From CAYTLW01 sp964438735 (lineage in GTDB: Bacteria; Myxococcota_A; UBA9042), in contig CAYTLW010000034.1 in the NCBI GenBank assembly GCA_964438735.1, positions 1-63,466 of the forward strand: DNA of 63,466 nt. The letters run 5' to 3'. Under the pieces are notes generated by a model, which was given only the letters and a program-made list of their open reading frames with translations, was not told the origin of the DNA and ran no database searches. Numbering within the stretch: the stretch's first letter is position 1; each line of letters opens with the position of its first letter. Position numbers and translations under genes: made by a program. This document shows positions 59,287-63,466 of this stretch, piece by piece.

Positions 59287-61352
59287 ATGCGTACGACGGC
59301 CCCATCTATCGGCCCGCGCCCCCTGTGGGCGATCTCGCTATTTGCTTGCCTGCTCATCGCCGGCAGCGCCCTGGCCAAAGGTGATCCCACAGGCATGAAG
59401 CAGGTGGACCTGACCCCGGCCCACGACACCTGGGCCACCCATGATGACGGCAAAACCCACGGCCTGGAGCCCGCCATCAAGGTCGGCATCGAGCGCCAGG
59501 CATGTGTCGCGGCCGATGCCAAGAATATCTGCACCAAGAAGAAGCCAGCACAGGTCTGCTGTCCGGCTGATGGGGCAACCCCAGCATACTGTGCACCCAA
59601 GGATGCCTGCGCAAATACACCGCCGAGTTGGACCTCATTTCGCAAGTTTCGAGGATACATCTCGTTTGACCTGGGCAAGGTGCCAAAGGGCAAGGTGACC
59701 AAAGCCGAGCTGCGCATGCGTGTGGGCGAGGTCAAGGAGGTGCTGGGACCACCGGCCAAAGTGGTGACGACCCGCCTCAAGAAGATCGGCAACCCCAATC
59801 CCATCTGCGCGTGGGATGAGAAGAAGCTGTCCGACACCAATGGCACGACCTGGTCCTCCCTGCCGCAGAACGTCTCTTCGGCGCCAGGACAGGTGTGGAT
59901 GTTCGACGTGACCAAAGCCGTCGCCGACTGGCTCAATGGCGACGCGGACATGAAGGGAGCGCCGATCCAGCCCAACTGTGGATTCCACCTGCACGATCCC
60001 GATTTCGGCAACAAGGACAAGCCCATCGAGCGTTGGGTGTCGTTCAACTCCAAGGAGGGCAAGGTGCCGCCAACGCTGGCGATCACCATCGCCCTGGACG
60101 GCGACAAGGACGGGTTCTTCGCCGACACCGACTGCAATGACGCCGACCCCAAGGTGAACCCGGGCGCCATCGACGTATGCGGCGACGGCGTCGACAACGA
60201 CTGCAGCGGCGCGGCGGATGACGAGGTCTGTGACGGGCAGGACAATGACTGTGATGGCCAGGTGGATGAAGACGTCGCCGGCACCGGATTGGCGCCCTGC
60301 GCCGCTGGTGCTGTCTGCGCCAACCACATCTGCCTGCCCACCTGCAGCGACGACTGCGCCGGGCCCACCCATCGCAAGTGCGAGTGGGATGCTGCCGACA
60401 AGGTCTGGGTCATCTGGGGATGTGCCAAAGCCGACGACGACCCTTGCTGGGATTGGAAGAAGTACGAGCCGTGCAACAAAGGCCAGTTCTGTCAGTACGG
60501 CTCATGCTCGTCGAACTGCGTCGATCTCTGCGACAAGTCGGGCGACAAGGCGTGCACCAAGGACAAGTTTGGCCAGTGGCATGTGTCCGAATGCGGCAAC
60601 TGGGATAACGACAGCTGCCTGGAGAACAAGCACCTGCAGGATTGCGGCCCCGGCGCTTCCTGCAAGGCGGCCGCGTGCGGCATGGACGGCTGCAAGGATG
60701 GCTGCAAGACGCTGGGGGAGGTGACCTGCCAGGGCGCCACCGCGGTGGTCTGTTCTGACTCGGACGGCGACGGCTGCCTGGATCTGAAGGCCACCAGCGA
60801 CTGCACGCCAAACGCCTGCGCAGCACCAGGGGGCTGCGTGCTGCCCGGCAGCGCGCCGCCCAATCCGGACGCGGGTTCCAGCGATCCCGATGCTGGCGCC
60901 CCTGATGCGGGCGGAGCCGAAGACGGAAGTGGCCCGGTCGATGCTGGCGGCGCTTTGGATGCTGGCGGCGCTTTGGATGCNNNNNNNNNNNNNNNNNNNN
61001 NNNNNNNNNNNNNNNNNNNNNNNNNNNNNNNNNNNNNNNNNNNNNNNNNNNNNNNNNNNNNNNNNNNNNNNNNNNNNNNNCTTTGGATGCTGGCGGCGCT
61101 TTGGATGCTGGCGGCGCTTTGGATGCTGGCGGCGCGGTGGATGCCGGCAACGTCGTCGATGACACCAGCGTCGTCGACGGTGGTAGCGGCGCGCCGGACA
61201 TGGGCGGCGCACCGGTGGCGCCACCAGCGGCCACGGACGACGATGACGACGGATGTTCGGCGAGCCCCGACGGGCGTCGCCCTGTCGCGCCCCTGCTCTA
61301 CGTGATGGTGTGCGCGCTGGCGCTGGCCTGGCGACGTCGCAGGATCGCGTAG
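59287..61352 (+). CDS. DNRLRE/MopE-like secreted protein with MYXO-CTERM-like tail (interrupted by an assembly gap)
   Basis: A secreted surface protein. A signal peptide (about 1-36) is followed by a DNRLRE domain (about 45-275, VDLTPAHDTWATHDDG and RGYISFDLGKVPKGKVTKAE), a MopE-type metal-binding segment (DGDKDGFFADTDCNDADP with DNDCSGAADDEVCDGQDNDC), then a Cys-rich stalk. A DAGGAL tandem repeat holds the 100-N gap. After it, in a different frame, come DDDDDGCSASPDG and LLYVMVCALALAWRRRRIA, a MYXO-CTERM-like tail ending at 61352. The gap placeholder is the wrong length modulo 3: read straight through it the frame would end at 61305, so the true product is longer than any direct translation. 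Start ATG follows GGAG. Confidence 0.82.
60940..61139 (+). repeat. 18-bp tandem repeat encoding DAGGAL, containing the assembly gap
   Basis: Units of GATGCTGGCGGCGCTTTG run at 60940-60957 and 60958-60975, a partial unit then meets the 100-N gap (60981-61080), and further units follow at 61086-61103 and 61104-61121, with a last variant unit at 61122-61139. The unit parts on each side of the gap (5 bases before, 5 after) leave 8 bases of the interrupted unit, so the true gap should be 8 plus a multiple of 18 bases. 100 is not of this form. Confidence 0.95.
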
Positions 61353-63223
61353 CCCACGAGCGCCAGGATCATCGCCAGCGGAGCCGTGCCCTGCCCGGTC
61401 GGCTGGGACGAGCAGCCGCTGGACGAGCCGGTCGCCTGCTGCCCGCTGGCGCTGCCCCCTGATCCGCCACCCGGTCCGCTGCCGATGCCATCCGCGAGCG
61501 GTACCGTGCCCCCGCCACCATCGCCGGGATTGACGATACCGGTGTCGGCCCCGGCCTGGCCCGCATCGCTGCCCGCGCCTACGCCGGCGTCCGCCGCGCC
61601 CGCGGAACCGCCGTCAGCAGCGCCGGAGCCCGCATCTGTGCTCGATCCGGCGTCGGCCGAGGGTGTTCCGACGTCCTCGGCGGGCGCGCCCGCGTCGACT
61701 GCGGGAGTGATAGCGTCTTCAGCTGGCGACCATGCGTCCACCGCTGGATTGCCGGCGTCCGGCGTGCTGCCCGCATCTGCCGGACCGCTGCCAGCATCGA
61801 CCGTGCCACCCGCATCCGGCGCCCCGCCGGCGTCCGCTTCGCTGCTGCCGGCATCGGGACCTGGGCCCACGGGCGTGCAGTTGGGCTTGCCGGGCTTGGT
61901 CAGTGTGAACGAGTCGATCTCGAACTTGTTCTTGGGGTCGGTGCCGAAGTTCTGGGCGGTGGTGGCCAGGACCTTGGCCTCCAGCTTGTTGCCGTCGATC
62001 TTGACGAAGACGAAGTGATTCTTGCCGCTGCACTTGACGCTGCCATCGGCGATGCCGCCGCCGACGCCGAAGACACCCTTGCCGCAGATGATCTTCATGG
62101 GTTCGATCTTGAGGATGCCGATGTCGATCACGTCGTAGGTGAACGCGCCGGTGCCACCCGAGGTGATGTAGACGGTACCCTGCCCCGCAGCCACGGTCTT
62201 GCCGCCCTTCTTGGGCTTGAAGCGCTCGTAGAAGTGGTTGTGCCCGGCGAAGACGATGTCGACGCCATGTTTATCGAACATGGGCACGAAGGCCTTGTTC
62301 TGGCCCTTCTCGTTGGGCGGATGGTTCAGGTCGGTGATCTTCAGGTCGGCGTAGCTGGTGTAGGAAGGGTGGTGATAGAAGGCGAACTTCCAGGTCTTGT
62401 CCTTGTACTTGGTCAGGGTCGCGTCGAGCCACTTGGCCTGGTTCTTGAAGCCGTCGTCGCCGAAGGTCTGCGTGGACAGGGCCATGACCAGCACGTTGCC
62501 GTAGGTGAATGACCAGTAGTCCTCGGTCTTGCTGATGTCGTTCACCGGCAGGGCGAAGATCTGGTTGTAGTAGGCGTTGTCGCCCTTGGCGCTATCCGAG
62601 TCGTGGTTGCCGATCGCGGGCATCATGGGGAACCAGGGCAACAGCGCTTCAGCCATCTCCATGTGGGCGATCCACTGCTTCTCATCTTTGCCGCTGCGGA
62701 CCAGGTCGCCACTCTCGAGGATGAAGCGCGGTTTGTGGGCCTTCATGTCCTCGATGATGGTCTTCCACTTGGGGTTCGGCCCGGCGTTGTCATCGCTGCG
62801 ATGGTCGCCGCCGGCGATGAAGGTGATCGGGGTGCAGCCATCGGCAGGTGCGGTGCGGAAGTCGTAGGTCTTGCTCCACGCGCCGGCGCCGCCGACGCGA
62901 TAGGCGTACTTGGTGTCCGCCTTGAGGCCCTGCAAGGTGGCCTCGTGGATGGTGCCGATGGTGCCCTTGCCCTTGAACGAGGCGCCCTTGGCCTTGGTGT
63001 TCAGGGCGCCGCCGGCGAGGCCGTACTCGACGTCGCTGCTGCCGCCGGTCGTGTCATTCCAGGCGATGGTCATGCTGGTGTCGGCGTTGGTGCCAGGCAC
63101 GCTGACGCGGACCCACTTTGGCTTGGCCGTGGCCAGCAGCGGCAAGGTCGAGGCGACGAACAAGGCCACGACTGCGGCGGCGATGGCGTGTGTTCTCGGA
63201 TGCGATTGTTGGGCGTGGAGCAT
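61298..63223 (-). CDS. Purple-acid-phosphatase-like metallophosphoesterase with MYXO-CTERM-like tail
   Basis: A 641-residue secreted enzyme. After the signal peptide comes a fibronectin-like domain (about 35-135, SMTIAWNDTTGGSSDVEYGL), typical of purple acid phosphatases. The calcineurin-like domain has all signature blocks: GGDHRSD, ESGDLVRSG, AIGNHDSD, FYHHPSYTSY and FAGHNHFYER, so a dimetal centre is expected, hydrolysing phosphate esters outside the cell. A 100-residue Asp/Ala/Gly linker leads to a Cys-containing SSSGCSSQPTG, a helix and LRRRQ, a MYXO-CTERM-like sorting tail. The ATG at 63223 follows GAGAGG. The 3' end overlaps the convergent DNRLRE gene by 55 bases. Confidence 0.93.
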   Translation of the reverse strand: MLHAQQSHPRTHAIAAAVVALFVASTLPLLATAKPKWVRVSVPGTNADTSMTIAWNDTTGGSSDVEYGLAGGALNTKAKGASFKGKGTIGTIHEATLQGLKADTKYAYRVGGAGAWSKTYDFRTAPADGCTPITFIAGGDHRSDDNAGPNPKWKTIIEDMKAHKPRFILESGDLVRSGKDEKQWIAHMEMAEALLPWFPMMPAIGNHDSDSAKGDNAYYNQIFALPVNDISKTEDYWSFTYGNVLVMALSTQTFGDDGFKNQAKWLDATLTKYKDKTWKFAFYHHPSYTSYADLKITDLNHPPNEKGQNKAFVPMFDKHGVDIVFAGHNHFYERFKPKKGGKTVAAGQGTVYITSGGTGAFTYDVIDIGILKIEPMKIICGKGVFGVGGGIADGSVKCSGKNHFVFVKIDGNKLEAKVLATTAQNFGTDPKNKFEIDSFTLTKPGKPNCTPVGPGPDAGSSEADAGGAPDAGGTVDAGSGPADAGSTPDAGNPAVDAWSPAEDAITPAVDAGAPAEDVGTPSADAGSSTDAGSGAADGGSAGAADAGVGAGSDAGQAGADTGIVNPGDGGGGTVPLADGIGSGPGGGSGGSASGQQATGSSSGCSSQPTGQGTAPLAMILALVGYAILRRRQASASAHTIT

Positions 63224-63336
63224 GGCGAACCTCTCTGCGGATGGGGACCATAGTGGATGGCATCCGGCGGGGGCAAGCACCACATAGATCTCGACTTGCG
63301 GGAATTGGTGTCAAACCCGGGTCAAATCACCGCGGC

Positions 63337-63359
63337 AGACATGCGTGTCTTTTTTTTTT
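63337..63359. other. Hairpin followed by ten T, upstream of the phosphatase gene
   Basis: AGACA-TGCG-TGTCT (63337-63350) is a short stem loop followed directly by a run of T up to 63359, looking like a weak intrinsic terminator on the plus strand. No plus-strand gene ends there. Read on the minus strand it is an A-tract upstream of the phosphatase gene, which could act as an upstream promoter element. A GGGGG-TTT-CCCCC hairpin (63367-63379) follows. No gene is seen in 63224-63466. Confidence 0.35.
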
Positions 63360-63466
63360 GAGTTCCGGGGGTTTCCCCCTGATTCTTTGCAAAGGTAAGG
63401 CCCATGCTGCACTGACAGGAACGCCGGCCAGCAGCGAACTGGTCGATCGATGGTCATGGACCACCG

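Noticed and set aside
60940..61139. CRISPR-like repeat at the gap
   Set aside because: The 18-bp units are directly tandem without spacers and are in frame with coding sequence.

Overview
This 63.5 kb, very GC-rich window looks like a scaffold from a Myxococcota (deltaproteobacterial) genome. The evidence is protein style. Many exported lipoproteins carry Asp/Ala/Gly-rich linkers. Three proteins end in a MYXO-CTERM-like tail (Cys, one membrane helix, Arg cluster). There are Ser/Thr-kinase-like proteins (one fused to an FGE-sulfatase domain, one to a receiver), an RCC1 protein, a DUF2330 protein, and a CheA-receiver hybrid. A run of 100 N at 60981-61080 shows it is a draft assembly. I saw no rRNA, tRNA, CRISPR array, transposase or phage gene. 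No gene-free stretch exceeds 300 bases.

Layout. 0.1-9.2 kb: a CHASE2 adenylate cyclase, then an envelope run (SH3 protein, M48 protease, large lipoprotein, HEAT-repeat protein, lipoprotein zincin) whose last two junctions are overlapping. 9.3-17.6 kb: a compact chemosensory operon (CheW, CheR-TPR, CheW, soluble globin-coupled receptor, CheA-receiver, CheB, receiver-histidine kinase) with no flagellar genes and no free CheY. 17.6-24.9 kb: a 14-repeat RCC1 lipoprotein, a penicillin/AHL-acylase-like Ntn hydrolase, a kinase-receiver fusion with NFG in place of DFG, an A-type Fe-S carrier and a small unknown protein behind a perfect palindrome. 24.9-33.5 kb (minus strand): an ABC-2 module (ATPase, permease, GldG-like, DUF4340), then an eCIS-core (DUF4157) protein, a lipoprotein and a TPR protein.

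33.6-40.2 kb: a lone Hpt protein coupled to an M24 aminopeptidase, a small envelope protein, a PQQ-like propeller lipoprotein, and a coupled FHA / metallo-beta-lactamase-fold / lipase run. 40.2-47.3 kb (minus): FAH-family hydrolase, DUF2330 protein, DUF6285 protein with an APH-like phosphotransferase, and a 978-residue Na+/H+ exchanger with a C-terminal cyclic-nucleotide-binding domain. 47.4-63.2 kb: a B12-binding radical SAM enzyme, two lipoproteins (one a lipase-like hydrolase), a small lipoprotein, a Sir2 deacylase, a pseudokinase-FGE fusion, an E2-like acyltransferase divergent from a CrtU-like FAD oxidoreductase, and two convergent MYXO-CTERM proteins whose last 55 bp overlap.

Themes. 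The window is rich in signalling: a possible oxygen-responsive phosphorelay, a cyclase plus a cyclic-nucleotide-gated antiporter, FHA and kinase-like proteins. Several enzymes of recognisable families lack a canonical catalytic residue (NFG kinase, HRD-less pseudokinase, Asp-less APH, His-less E2), which suggests scaffold or binding roles. The likeliest under-described systems are the DUF4157/lipoprotein/TPR operon next to the GldG-type ABC module, and the globin-gated chemosensory relay that ends in a second histidine kinase.
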